Counted from the first letter of the stretch, positions 16,193 through 25,336 are shown. The stretch is 64,000 nt of DNA from an uncultured Oscillospiraceae bacterium (GCA_934631005.1 CAKTXA010000002.1:94500-158499); one strand, 5' to 3'. The notes: generated by a model not told the origin, from the letters alone. Made by a program: numbers and translations.

Positions 16193-17222
16193 GATCCAGC
16201 TCCTTTGGTACGGTCATTTTGTCGATATTCTGCGCGATGTCCTGCGCCACGCCGGACTCCACCGCCTCGGCGGCCTGCCGGATGGAATGGAACATCGCCA
16301 GCCGGTCGGACGAGCCGTGCGCCTTGACAACGGGCTTTGTGATGCCCAGCAGCAGCGTGCCGCCCGTCTCGCGGTAGTCGAGCATCGCCTTCATCTCGCC
16401 GATGCCCTTTTTGCACACAAGGCCCGCGAGCTTCGTGGCAAGATTTCGCATAAAGATCTTTTTGACCATCGACGCCATAAACAGCGCCGTGCCCTCGATG
16501 CCCTTGAGCAGGACGTTGCCGGAGAAGCCGTCGGCCACCACAACATCCGCACCGCCAAGCGGCACGTCGCGCGCTTCGATGTTGCCCGCAAAGTTCAGAT
16601 ACCCCGCGTCATTCGCCTTTTGCAGCAGTGCATACGTCTGCTTCTGCAGCGCGCCGCCCTTCGTATCCTCCGCGCCGATGTTCAGAAGCGCCACGCGCGG
16701 CCGCTCGATGGCAAGCGTCCGCTGTGCGTAGTAAGAGCCCATAAACGCGAACTGCAGCAAAAATTCCGGCGTACACTCGGCATTCGCGCCGCAGTCGATG
16801 AGCACCGTCCGTCCGCCCGTTTTTGTGGGGATGAGCGGCCCCATGGCCGCGCGGCGGATGCCGCGCACACGCTTGACGACCAGCGTCGCCGCCGACAGCA
16901 GCGCGCCCGTCGACCCCGCGCTCACGAACGCGTCGCCCTGCCCGTCCGCCAGCATCCGCAGGCCCACGACCATGGACGACTCCCGCCGGGTCTTTACGAC
17001 CGTGGCCGGGTCGTCGTGCATATCCACAACGTCCTCCGCGTGCGCGATCTCCACGCCCTCCGGGAGCGTTTCGACCCCGTGGCGCTTCAGGCAGGCCAGG
17101 ATCTGCTCGCCCCGGCCGACCAGAACGACCTGCACACCGAGCTTTTCCGCCGCGTCCAGCGCGCCGAGCGCAGCGGCATCCGGCGCAAGGTCGCCGCCCA
17201 TTGCATCGACTACGATCCGCAT
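16176..17222 (-). CDS. plsX: Phosphate acyltransferase PlsX
   Basis: The 348-residue protein converts acyl-ACP to acyl phosphate, the donor for glycerol-3-phosphate acyltransferase PlsY in phospholipid synthesis. It starts with IVVDAMGGDLAP, has the GRGEQI strand, the SAGSTGALLS motif and the DGFSGNVLLKG block, all PlsX signatures. GGGGGAG precedes the ATG. It lies 17 bases after trmFO and overlaps rnc; no acyl-carrier-protein gene is next to it. Confidence 0.97.
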   Translation of the reverse strand: MRIVVDAMGGDLAPDAAALGALDAAEKLGVQVVLVGRGEQILACLKRHGVETLPEGVEIAHAEDVVDMHDDPATVVKTRRESSMVVGLRMLADGQGDAFVSAGSTGALLSAATLVVKRVRGIRRAAMGPLIPTKTGGRTVLIDCGANAECTPEFLLQFAFMGSYYAQRTLAIERPRVALLNIGAEDTKGGALQKQTYALLQKANDAGYLNFAGNIEARDVPLGGADVVVADGFSGNVLLKGIEGTALFMASMVKKIFMRNLATKLAGLVCKKGIGEMKAMLDYRETGGTLLLGITKPVVKAHGSSDRLAMFHSIRQAAEAVESGVAQDIAQNIDKMTVPKELDHVSGS

Positions 17223-17239
17223 AAAGCTCCCCCTTTTTG

Positions 17240-18541
17240 TTAGCGCTCCAGCTGCGCGATCACATCCAGCGCCCGCCGGGCGATCGCGAGATTCTTGTTT
17301 GCCTTGCCCTTGACGCGGTAGCCAAGGGGCGTCATAATGCCGAAATTCACATTCATCGGCTGAAAATCCGTCACGCTCTCGTCGCTGATATACGCTGCCA
17401 GCGCGCCGATGGCCGTCTCACGCGGAAAATCGGGCGGCTGCTCGCCGCGAAGCCGCGCCGCCATGCTCACTGCCGCCAGATACCCCGACGCCGTGGATTC
17501 CACATAGCCCTCCACGCCCGTCATCTGCCCGGCAAAGGCCACGAGCGGCTCGCGCCGGTCGGCATAGTACCGGTCCAGGAGCTTCGGGCTGCACAAAAAC
17601 GTATTGCGGTGCATCACGCCGTAGCGCACGAACTCCGCGTCATGCAGTGCGGGGATCATGGAGAACACCCGCTTCTGCTCCGGGAATTTCAGGTGCGTCT
17701 GGAAGCCGACGAGGTTATAAACAGACCCCGCGGCGTTATCCTTTCGCAGCTGCACCACGGCATACGGCTCTTTGCCCGTTTTGGGGTCGCGCAGGCCCAC
17801 GGGCTTGAGCGGCCCGTAGCGCAGCGTGTCAAAGCCGCGCCGCGCCATGACCTCCACGGGCATACAGCCCTCAAAGACCTTCGCGTCCTCAAAGCCGTGT
17901 ACCTCCGCCTCCTCGGCGGTCGTGAGTGCCTGCACGAACGCGGCGTACTCGTCGCGCTCCATCGCACAGTTGACATAATCCGCACTCCCGCGGTCATAGC
18001 GGGACGCGAACCAAGCTCTTTCCATGTCGATGGACTCAAAGCTCACCAGCGGCGCCGCCGCGTCAAAGAAGCTCATGTAGTCCGCGCCGCCGAAGTAGTT
18101 CTGGATGGCGCGGCTCATGGCGTCGCTCGTTAAGGGGCCGGTGGCGATGATGACGGGCTTTTCCGGGATCTCCGTGACCTCGCCCTCCGCCACCGTGATA
18201 TTGGGGTGGCTTTTGATCTTCTCCGTCACCATGCCGGAAAAGCCAAAGCGGTCCACCGCCAGCGCGCCGCCCGCCTCCACGCGGTTTTCCTCCGCGCAGG
18301 CGAGGATCAGGCTCCCCAGCCGCCGCAGCTCCTCCTTGAGAAGCCCCACGGCGTTTTCCAGCCGGTCGCCGCGCAGGGAGTTGGAGCACACCAGCTCGGC
18401 AAAATCCGGGCTGTGGTGCGCGGGCGACATCTTCTGCGGCTTCATCTCATACAGCGTGACCGCAAAGCCGCGCTCGGCCAGCTGCCACGCCGCCTCGCAT
18501 CCGGCCAGTCCCGCGCCGATGACCTTGACTGTTTCCATCAT
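17240..18541 (-). CDS. trmFO: Folate- and FAD-dependent tRNA (uracil-54) methyltransferase TrmFO
   Basis: This is a 433-residue flavoprotein that makes ribothymidine at position 54 of tRNA using methylenetetrahydrofolate. The N-terminal Rossmann motif is VIGAGLAGCEAAW, followed by the family-specific HHSPDFAELVCSNSLRGD stretch, and later NVNFGIM and KGKANKN segments. Two adjacent ATG codons overlap the topA stop (first at 18541, second at 18538), so translational coupling with topA is likely. The dprA-topA-trmFO order is common in Firmicutes. Confidence 0.97.
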   Translation of the reverse strand: MMETVKVIGAGLAGCEAAWQLAERGFAVTLYEMKPQKMSPAHHSPDFAELVCSNSLRGDRLENAVGLLKEELRRLGSLILACAEENRVEAGGALAVDRFGFSGMVTEKIKSHPNITVAEGEVTEIPEKPVIIATGPLTSDAMSRAIQNYFGGADYMSFFDAAAPLVSFESIDMERAWFASRYDRGSADYVNCAMERDEYAAFVQALTTAEEAEVHGFEDAKVFEGCMPVEVMARRGFDTLRYGPLKPVGLRDPKTGKEPYAVVQLRKDNAAGSVYNLVGFQTHLKFPEQKRVFSMIPALHDAEFVRYGVMHRNTFLCSPKLLDRYYADRREPLVAFAGQMTGVEGYVESTASGYLAAVSMAARLRGEQPPDFPRETAIGALAAYISDESVTDFQPMNVNFGIMTPLGYRVKGKANKNLAIARRALDVIAQLER

Positions 18542-20844
18542 TCCGTGTCCTTTTTCTTTGCCGCAGTTTTGCGGGCCGTCGTTGTTTTCTTCGCGGCAGG
18601 CTTTTTGGCCGCCGCCGGCGCTTTCTTTGCGGCCGGTTTTTTCGCGGCGGTCTTTTTGGCGGCTGCCTTCTTTTCGGGCTCGGCCGCTTCCGCCGCACCC
18701 CCGGCGGCCTTGGCGGTGTCGTCACCGGACGGTTTGCGGCGGTAGCCGCGCTGATCCTCCGGCAGGAAGTTCGGGCAGCTCTCGTTAATGCAGAACGGCT
18801 TCATCGCGCCCTTACCGGCGCGCTTGAACATCGTCTGCCCGCACGTCGGGCAGTCGTGCTCCGTCGGCACGTCCCAGGTCATAAAGCCGCACTCCTGCCC
18901 GCGCTCGCAGGCGTAGTACGCGTAACCGCGCTTGGATTTGCGCTTTAAGATGGTGCTACCGCACTTCGGGCAGCGGCCCGGCATCCGCTCCACGATCGGC
19001 TTCGTGTTGGAGCATTCCGGATAGCCCGGGCAGGCCAGAAACTTGCCGAACCGCCCGGATTTGATGACCATATTGCGCCCGCACAGCTCGCAAATCTCGT
19101 CCGTGACCTCGTCGGGCACCTTGAGTCTCGTATTTTTGAGCGCTTCCTCGGCGTCCAGCATCTCCTGATGGAAGCCTGCGTAGAAGTCCTCTAAAACCTT
19201 TTTCCAGCGGAGCTTGCCCTCCTCGACCTCGTCGAGCTGGCGCTCCATGCCGGCGGTGAATTCCACGTTGATGATGTTCTGGAACCGCTCCATCATCAGC
19301 CCGTTCACGACCTCGCCCAGCGGCGTGGGAGACAGGCGCTTATCCTTTTTGACCACATACTCGCGGTCCTGAATGGTGGAGACGATGGTGGCGTATGTCG
19401 ACGGACGGCCCACGCCCTTTTCCTCCATCGCGCGCACGAGCGTTGCCTCGGTATAGCGCGCGGGCGGCTGCGTAAAGTGCTGCTGCGGGTCAGTCTTTTT
19501 GAGGTTTAATGCCTCGCCCTGCGCCAGATCCGGTAGCGCGGAGAGGACCTCCTCCTGCTCGTCGTCGCGGCCCTCTTCATAGATGGCCGTGAAGCCCGCA
19601 AAGCGCAGGCTCTGGTGCGTGGCGCGGAACACGTGCTCCCCGCAGGCGGCCTCGATGGCCGTGACGTCGTAGACGGCGTTCTCCATCTGCGACGCGATAA
19701 AGCGGCTCCAGATGAGCTTATACAGCCGGAACTGATCCTTCGTCAGGTCGTGCTCGACCAGCTCCGGATAGAGCGCGACGTTACTGGGGCGGATGGCCTC
19801 GTGCGCGTCCTGCGCGCTGCTCTTGGGCTTATAGCGCCGGGGCGCGCCGGGATAATACGCCGCGCCGTAGCGGCTTTTGATGACGTCGCCCGCCGCCGCG
19901 AGCGCTTCCTCGGAAATACGCAGCGAGTCGGTACGCATATACGTGATGAGACCGACCGAGCCCTCGCCCGTGATCTCCACGCCCTCATACAGCTGCTGCG
20001 CGATCATCATGGTGCGCCGCGGCGTCATATTGAGCTTGCGGGAGGCCTCCTGCTGGAGCGTGGAGGTGATGAACGGCGGCGCGGGATTGCGCTTTTTCTC
20101 GCTGTTTTTGACACTCTGCACGCAAAACGGCTTGCCGGTCACGTCCGAAATGACGCTCTGCACCTGCGCCTCGCTCGTCAGCTCCCGCTTTTTGGGGCTG
20201 CCGTAGTAGTGCGCGGTGAAGCTGCCGGGCTTGCCGGCACGGTCGAGCTGCACGTCGAGCGTCCAGTACTCCTGCGGCACGAACGCGCGGATCTCATTTT
20301 CGCGATCCACGACCAGCCGCGTGGCAACCGACTGCACACGTCCGGCGGAAAGCCCCCGCCGCACCTTTTTCCACAGGAACGGGCTGAGCTGATAGCCGAC
20401 GATGCGGTCGAGCACACGCCGCGCCTGCTGCGCGTCCACAAGATTCTGGTCGATGGGCCGCGGATGGGCGATGGCGTTGCGCACTACGTCCTTCGTGATC
20501 TCGTGGAACGTGACGCGCTGCGTTTGGTCGTCGGGGATGTCCAGCAGATATTTCAGATGCCATGAGATGGCCTCGCCCTCGCGGTCCGGGTCAGTCGCGA
20601 GATAGACGTGCTCGCTGCCCTTCGCGGCGGCGCGCAGCTCGGAGATGATGGCTTCCTTGCCCGGAATGGGATAGTACTGCGGCTCAAAATCGTGGTCGAT
20701 GTCCACGCTCATGGTGCTCTTCTGCAGATCGCGCAGATGGCCCATGCTGGCCTTGACCTGATAGTCCGGCCCGAGATATTTGGCGATCGTTTTCGCCTTG
20801 GACGGCGATTCCACGATCACCAGATTCGTTTTTGCCTTCGGCAT
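18538..20844 (-). CDS. topA: DNA topoisomerase I with lysine/alanine-rich tail
   Basis: The 768-residue type IA enzyme relaxes negative supercoils. A Toprim domain starts at the N-terminus (VIVESPSKAKTI), the active-site tyrosine lies in LITYMRTDS, and three C-terminal four-cysteine zinc modules follow (CELCG, CPKCG and CPTCG starts). The last ~45 residues are an AAKK/PAAKK-type low-complexity tail resembling histone H1-like tails, likely to bind DNA nonspecifically (inference). GGAGG precedes the ATG. It lies between dprA and trmFO. Confidence 0.98.
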   Translation of the reverse strand: MPKAKTNLVIVESPSKAKTIAKYLGPDYQVKASMGHLRDLQKSTMSVDIDHDFEPQYYPIPGKEAIISELRAAAKGSEHVYLATDPDREGEAISWHLKYLLDIPDDQTQRVTFHEITKDVVRNAIAHPRPIDQNLVDAQQARRVLDRIVGYQLSPFLWKKVRRGLSAGRVQSVATRLVVDRENEIRAFVPQEYWTLDVQLDRAGKPGSFTAHYYGSPKKRELTSEAQVQSVISDVTGKPFCVQSVKNSEKKRNPAPPFITSTLQQEASRKLNMTPRRTMMIAQQLYEGVEITGEGSVGLITYMRTDSLRISEEALAAAGDVIKSRYGAAYYPGAPRRYKPKSSAQDAHEAIRPSNVALYPELVEHDLTKDQFRLYKLIWSRFIASQMENAVYDVTAIEAACGEHVFRATHQSLRFAGFTAIYEEGRDDEQEEVLSALPDLAQGEALNLKKTDPQQHFTQPPARYTEATLVRAMEEKGVGRPSTYATIVSTIQDREYVVKKDKRLSPTPLGEVVNGLMMERFQNIINVEFTAGMERQLDEVEEGKLRWKKVLEDFYAGFHQEMLDAEEALKNTRLKVPDEVTDEICELCGRNMVIKSGRFGKFLACPGYPECSNTKPIVERMPGRCPKCGSTILKRKSKRGYAYYACERGQECGFMTWDVPTEHDCPTCGQTMFKRAGKGAMKPFCINESCPNFLPEDQRGYRRKPSGDDTAKAAGGAAEAAEPEKKAAAKKTAAKKPAAKKAPAAAKKPAAKKTTTARKTAAKKKDTE

Positions 20845-20883
20845 GAAGTGCCTCCAAAATGATATTCTAACAGTATTCTAAGG

Positions 20884-22137
20884 TTACGCCTTTGCCTCCG
20901 CCAGCGAGAACCGCCGCCCGGGCAGGCGGACGACATAGCCCTTGAGCTCCAGCAGCGTCAGCGCGGCGAGGATCCTGCCGGCGGTGATCTGCGTTTTGTC
21001 GATGATCTCATCCACATGCGCAGGCCCCTCCTGCAAACACTCCGCCGCGGCCCGTTCGTCCGCGGAAAGCGTATCCAAAAGTCCTTGTAGGTCAATATAG
21101 TGTCTCTTTTGCGGCTTGTCAATGACTTTTTTGTCGTCATTTCGCCGCACACCCGGCAGTTCTGCCACCGAACGCTCCGCGCGCTCGGTGCGTTCGGCGC
21201 GCTGAGACTGCTCCTTCTGCTCGTCCTCGGTCAGCGTCATGGCGATCGGGCGCGAGCGGCGGCGGATCTTGTCGGGGTAGAGGTGGACGTATTCCTGCAT
21301 CACATCCCAGCCCTCTTCCACTAAGATCGCGCCGTCCTTCAGCAGCTGGAGATTCCCCTCGCACGTGGGGCTGCCGACATTCGCCGGGAGCGTAAACACG
21401 TCGCGCCCCTGCTCCAGCGCGTGATTGGCCGTGATGAGCGCGCCGCTTTTGCGCGGCGCTTCCACCACCAGCACGCCCAGCGCCAGTCCGCTGAGGATGC
21501 GGTTTCGCACCGGAAAATGCGCCCCGAGCGCGGGCGTTCCGGGCGGGTACTCGCTGATCAGGCAGCCGTGCGCACAAATATCGCGGAACAGCCCGGCGTT
21601 CGACGCCGGATACACCACGTCCACGCCGCAGCCGAGCACCGCCGCCACAGGATTCCCCGCCGACAGCGCGCCGCGCAGGGCCATGGTGTCGATGCCGTAG
21701 GCGCCGCCGGAGATGATGACCGCGCCCATCCTCCCGAGCTGATAGCAGAGCTGCTTGGCCTGCAAAAGCCCGTAGGCCGAGGCCTTGCGCGTGCCGACCA
21801 CGGAGATGACCGGCTCGGCGTCAAAATCCGGCAGCGTGCCGCGGCAGTACAGCACCAGCGGCGCGTCGTCCACATTGCGCAGCCGCTCGGGATACGCGGC
21901 ATCCTGAATGGTCAGCACGCGAATATCCTGCCGGAAGCACTCGTCCTGGATCTCGACCGCGCCGTCCAGCCCCTTATCCAGCAGCGACGGCGCCTTGCCC
22001 AGACCATCGACCTGCCGCAGTGCGTCCTCGTCCGCGAGCCAGATCTGCTCCGGCGTCGAAAAATGTCGAAGCAGCAGGTGCATCTTTCGCACGCCGATGC
22101 CCTCGCGCGTTGCGAGCCATAACCAATACCTGATCAC
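20884..22137 (-). CDS. dprA: DNA-processing protein DprA
   Basis: The 417-residue Rossmann-fold protein loads RecA on incoming single strands in transformation. Motifs are VVGTRKASAYG, SGGAYGIDTMA, AVLGCGVDVVYP, FPVRNRILSGL and GALITANHALEQGR. After a charged linker (residues ~300-345) comes a winged-helix domain typical of longer DprA proteins. The start is GTG with AGAGG upstream. No other competence genes are in this window, so the role may be recombination in general. Confidence 0.96.
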   Translation of the reverse strand: MIRYWLWLATREGIGVRKMHLLLRHFSTPEQIWLADEDALRQVDGLGKAPSLLDKGLDGAVEIQDECFRQDIRVLTIQDAAYPERLRNVDDAPLVLYCRGTLPDFDAEPVISVVGTRKASAYGLLQAKQLCYQLGRMGAVIISGGAYGIDTMALRGALSAGNPVAAVLGCGVDVVYPASNAGLFRDICAHGCLISEYPPGTPALGAHFPVRNRILSGLALGVLVVEAPRKSGALITANHALEQGRDVFTLPANVGSPTCEGNLQLLKDGAILVEEGWDVMQEYVHLYPDKIRRRSRPIAMTLTEDEQKEQSQRAERTERAERSVAELPGVRRNDDKKVIDKPQKRHYIDLQGLLDTLSADERAAAECLQEGPAHVDEIIDKTQITAGRILAALTLLELKGYVVRLPGRRFSLAEAKA

Positions 22138-22172
22138 TTATATCCTCTCTATCTCTCTGTCACACTATCGTT

Positions 22173-22922
22173 CTATCGTTTCATCTGCCACATCACGATC
22201 GTCGCCGCCACGGCGGCGTTGAGCGATTCGCAGCGCGAGCTCATGGGGATGATGACCTTGCCGTCCGCGGCCTCCAGCAGCTCCGGGCACACGCCGCGGC
22301 CCTCGCTGCCGATGACCGTGGCCGCCTGCAAAAGCGCGGCGCTCCGCACATCGCGCGCATCGTCGCTCATGGCCGTCGCCAGCAGCCCGATAGCCTTCTC
22401 CCAGCACGCGCGCACCACGTCGGCCTTTTTGAGCGCCCGCGGCGGCGTGCGCAGCACCGCGCCCATCGACGCGCGCACCACCTTGGGGTTATACGCATCG
22501 GCGCAGCCCTCGGTCAGGATGACCGGCACGTCCAGCGCGTCGGCCGTGCGCAGAATGGTGCCGAGGTTGCCGGGATCCTGAATACCGTCGAGCACCAGAC
22601 AGCCCGGTACGACCTCGGCGGGCGCGTCCTCCGGCATCCGGCAGGCAAACAGCGCGCCCTGCGGCGCTTCCATCAGCGATACGCTGCGCATGATGTCCGC
22701 GCTGACCTCCGCCACACGCACGCCCGCCGGAACCTCCGGCAGCGCCACGCCCTCCTGCACCAGCACCGCCGTCAGCGGGCAGCCCCAGCGCACGGCCTCC
22801 GCCAGCAGCTTCACGCCGTCGGCGGCAAATTCGCGCCGCTCCGCGCGATAGGCCCGCACGGTCAGCAGCTTCTTAAAATGCGCCAGCAGCGGATTGTGCC
22901 GGCTCGTGATCTTCTCTCTCAT
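22173..22922 (-). CDS. SpoU/TrmH-family RNA 2'-O-methyltransferase
   Basis: The 249-residue protein has an N-terminal RNA-binding substrate region and a SPOUT knot domain with motif 1 (LDGIQDPGNLGTILRTADA, conserved Asn and Arg), motif 2 (IGSEGRGV) and motif 3 (IPMSSRCESLNAAVAATI). The family methylates ribose 2'-OH of rRNA or tRNA; the exact target cannot be told. It overlaps ktrA by four bases, which suggests cotranscription from the ktrB promoter. Confidence 0.93.
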   Translation of the reverse strand: MREKITSRHNPLLAHFKKLLTVRAYRAERREFAADGVKLLAEAVRWGCPLTAVLVQEGVALPEVPAGVRVAEVSADIMRSVSLMEAPQGALFACRMPEDAPAEVVPGCLVLDGIQDPGNLGTILRTADALDVPVILTEGCADAYNPKVVRASMGAVLRTPPRALKKADVVRACWEKAIGLLATAMSDDARDVRSAALLQAATVIGSEGRGVCPELLEAADGKVIIPMSSRCESLNAAVAATIVMWQMKR

Positions 22923-23569
22923 CGCTTCTGCAGCCTTGTCAGCGCGTCGTTCGGGCCCAGCACCACCAGCACCATGCCCGCCTCCAGCGGACGGCCCGCG
23001 TCCATGGTCAGCTCCAGCGCGCCGCCGCGGCGGATGGCGATGATGTTCACGTCGTACTTCGCGCGCACATTGAGTTCCCGCAGGCTCTTGCCCACCCAGC
23101 TCTCCGGCACGCTCACCTCGGCAATGCCGATGTCGGGCGACAGCTCGATAAAGTCCAGCACGCCCGAGGATGTCAGGCTCTGCGCCAGCTTGATGCCCGT
23201 CTCGCGCTCGGGGATGATGACGCGGTCGGCGCCCACGCGCTCCAGCGCGCGGCGCTGCACCTCGTCCTGCGCCTTGCAGATGATCTGCCCCACCCCAAGC
23301 TCCTTGAGATTGAGCGTGATGATGACGCTCGAGGCGAGATTCGAACCGATGGCAACGATGGCGCAGTCATAATTGCGCGCACCCAGCGAGCGCAGCACGC
23401 CCTCATCCCGCGCGTCGCCCACGACGGCGCAGGTCACGCTGTTTTCCATGTGCTGCACGCACTCGGCGCTCGTGTCGATGGCAAGCACCTCGTTGCCGAG
23501 CTCACACAGCCGCTCGGCCAGCGCACTGCCGAAGCGCCCCAGTCCTACCACGATATAGGTCTTTTTCAT
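22919..23569 (-). CDS. ktrA: Potassium channel regulatory subunit KtrA (TrkA-type)
   Basis: The 216-residue soluble RCK protein has an N-terminal NAD/ATP-binding Rossmann domain (YIVVGLGRFGSALAERL) with the acidic end of beta-2 (AIDTS), and an RCK-C domain from about residue 135. It gates the KtrB channel in response to nucleotides. It lies 15 bases downstream of ktrB, so the two encode a complete Ktr potassium uptake system. Confidence 0.95.
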   Translation of the reverse strand: MKKTYIVVGLGRFGSALAERLCELGNEVLAIDTSAECVQHMENSVTCAVVGDARDEGVLRSLGARNYDCAIVAIGSNLASSVIITLNLKELGVGQIICKAQDEVQRRALERVGADRVIIPERETGIKLAQSLTSSGVLDFIELSPDIGIAEVSVPESWVGKSLRELNVRAKYDVNIIAIRRGGALELTMDAGRPLEAGMVLVVLGPNDALTRLQKR

Positions 23570-23584
23570 CCGGTCTCCCTCCGA

Positions 23585-24958
23585 TCAGCCGATCAGCACT
23601 CTGCCGTTGGCATAGGTAAAACGCTCTTCCTCGCGCCGGGCGGACAAAAAGCCCAGACTGATGGTCATAATGCCCACGCGCCCGAAGAACATAAAGAGTA
23701 TCAAAATAATATGCGACAGCGCGCTGAGCCGCGGCGTCAGATCCGCCGTCAGCCCCACGGTCGCCAGCGCCGAAACGGTCTCAAACAGTGCCCGCAAAAA
23801 GGGACAGCCGCTCTCGGCGCTCAGGAACACCGCGCCGGAGAACGCCAGCGTCAGCATGAGTAAAAACAGTGACAGCGCCTGCATCACCTGCGCCTGCGGG
23901 ATCGTCCGGCGCAGGACCGTCACGCGGCTGCGGCCGCGCGCGGCGCTGATCGCAGCCAGGATCACCACCGCGAACGTCACGGTTTTCAGGCCGCCCGCAG
24001 TCGACCCGCTGGAGCCGCCGATGAACATTAAAAAGGTGGACACCGCCAGCGACGCGTCCGAAAAATTCTGCTGCGGGATGGCGGCAAAGCCCGCCGTGCG
24101 CGTCGTCACCGACTGAAACGCCGCCGCGAGCAGCTTCTGCCCCGCGGTCATCGGCCCGAGTGTGGCAGGATTGTTCCACTCCAGCAGCGCCGTGAGCGCC
24201 GTGCCGAACAGGAACAGCCCCGCGCTTAAAGTGAGCACCAGCCGCGTATACATCCCCGGCCGCTTTTTGCGCCAGCGGAGCACCTCCGTCCACACAAGAA
24301 AGCCCAGCCCGCCCAGCGTGATGAGCGCCATGATCGTGAGGCACACGACGGGGTCGGTCTGATAGCGGATGATGCTGCCGCCGAGGGACACATCGCCCAA
24401 AATGTCAAAGCCGGCGTTGCAGAACGCCGAGATGGCGTGGAACACGCCGTACCACAGCGCGCGCGGGAAGCCGAAATCCGGCCAGAAGCGCAGCGTCAGG
24501 ATGAGCGCGCCCGTGCCCTCGATGATGGCCGTGCCGCGCAGGATGCGCAGCACCATGCCGATCGCGCCCTGCATCTCGTCCAGACTCAGCGCCTGCGCCA
24601 GCAGCATCCGCTGCCGCAGGCCGATGCGCTTGCCGAGCATCACAAAAAACACCGACACGAGCGTCATAAAGCCCAGTCCGCCGATCTGAATGAGCACGAG
24701 GATCACGACCTTGCCGAACGTGCTCCAGTAAAGCCCCGTGTCCACCACGATCAGACCCGTCACGCACGTGGCGGACGTGGCGGTGAACAGGCACGTGAGA
24801 AAGTCCGTGGGCGTATGCGCCGCGCTTGCGATCGGGAGCGTCAGCAGCGCCGCGCCGAGCACGATGAGCAGCGCGAACGTCAAGACGATCACCTGCGCCG
24901 GCCGCACCCGCCGCAGCCGCTTTCTGAGCAGGCTGCCGGTTTTATAGATCCAGTTCAA
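23585..24958 (-). CDS. ktrB: Potassium uptake channel subunit KtrB
   Basis: The 457-residue SKT-superfamily membrane protein has four pore repeats, with selectivity-type glycines seen in TSATCVTGLIV, HAISAFCNAGF, TRTAGF and ALATVGLT segments. It imports potassium, probably coupled to sodium. I chose a TTG start at 24958 because GGGGAGG lies eight bases upstream and the protein then begins just before a basic segment and first helix; an in-frame ATG at 25114 would run through the promoter and the repeat element. Confidence 0.92.
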   Translation of the reverse strand: MNWIYKTGSLLRKRLRRVRPAQVIVLTFALLIVLGAALLTLPIASAAHTPTDFLTCLFTATSATCVTGLIVVDTGLYWSTFGKVVILVLIQIGGLGFMTLVSVFFVMLGKRIGLRQRMLLAQALSLDEMQGAIGMVLRILRGTAIIEGTGALILTLRFWPDFGFPRALWYGVFHAISAFCNAGFDILGDVSLGGSIIRYQTDPVVCLTIMALITLGGLGFLVWTEVLRWRKKRPGMYTRLVLTLSAGLFLFGTALTALLEWNNPATLGPMTAGQKLLAAAFQSVTTRTAGFAAIPQQNFSDASLAVSTFLMFIGGSSGSTAGGLKTVTFAVVILAAISAARGRSRVTVLRRTIPQAQVMQALSLFLLMLTLAFSGAVFLSAESGCPFLRALFETVSALATVGLTADLTPRLSALSHIILILFMFFGRVGIMTISLGFLSARREEERFTYANGRVLIG

Positions 24959-25000
24959 TATCCACGCCTCCCCACACGGGACGAGCCAATAGTTGCACTT

Positions 25001-25030
25001 ACTATACTGCAAAGCGCGCCAGCCTGTCAA
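25001..25030 (-). promoter_or_regulatory. Sigma-A promoter of the ktrB-rnc block
   Basis: TTGACA (25025-25030) and TATAGT (25001-25006) on the minus strand, 18-base spacer, 43 bases before the proposed ktrB TTG start. Confidence 0.82.
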
Positions 25031-25045
25031 GCGGGCGTGTAAATT

Positions 25046-25228
25046 CGTAGGCACCCCATACCTTCCCCTCGGGGAAGGTGCCCCCGAAGGGGGCGGATGA
25101 GGGCCGGGGAGCACTTACGGTTTGCTTTGCAGTTGTGCCAAAACGTAACTGCTCCCCGACCCTCATCAGTCTGCGGAGCGAAGCTCCGCAGCCAGCTTCC
25201 CCCAGGGGAAGCCAAGGGGGTGCCTACG
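25046..25228. repeat. Palindromic composite element with 12-bp terminal inverted repeats
   Basis: The 183-base element is bounded by CGTAGGCACCCC (25046-25057) and its exact complement GGGGTGCCTACG (25217-25228). Each half repeats the same plan in opposite orientation: terminal repeat, a CTTCCCC/GGGGAAG hairpin, a second hairpin (CCCCC-GAA-GGGGG on the left, CTGCGGAGC with its inverse on the right), GATGAGGG, then CGGGGAGC. The inner ends CACTTACG and CGTAACTG nearly pair. It has no coding capacity. It looks like two REP-like units in inverted order, or a MITE. It occupies most of the 378-base gap between ktrB and the ABC permease. Confidence 0.8.
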
Positions 25229-25271
25229 TTTCGCCAGTGCGTCGGGGATTCGGCCGCGCGTACTTTACCTT

Positions 25272-25298
25272 TTCACTATTCACTATTCACTCTTCACT
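25272..25298. repeat. Short tandem direct repeat (TTCACTA type)
   Basis: TTCACTA, TTCACTA, TTCACTC and TTCACTG follow each other between the inverted-repeat element and the permease terminator. The function is unknown. Confidence 0.5.
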
Positions 25299-25300
25299 GA

Positions 25301-25334
25301 AAAAGCAGGAGAGGCCGCGGCCTCTCCTGCTTTT
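25301..25334 (-). terminator. Terminator after the ABC-2 permease
   Basis: A perfect 34-base palindrome (AAAAGCAGGAGAGGCCG and its complement) lies directly after the permease stop, with T-runs on the exit side. Confidence 0.88.
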
Positions 25335-25336
25335 CT

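Noticed and set aside
18538..18680. DNA repeat at the topA 3' end
   Set aside because: The repetition encodes the AAKK/PAAKK protein tail and is in frame; it is low-complexity coding sequence, not a mobile or CRISPR repeat.
24959..25114. N-terminal extension of KtrB from an ATG at 25114
   Set aside because: The extension would be translated through the promoter and the inverted-repeat element, and is proline/glycine-rich; the TTG at 24958 has a strong ribosome site.
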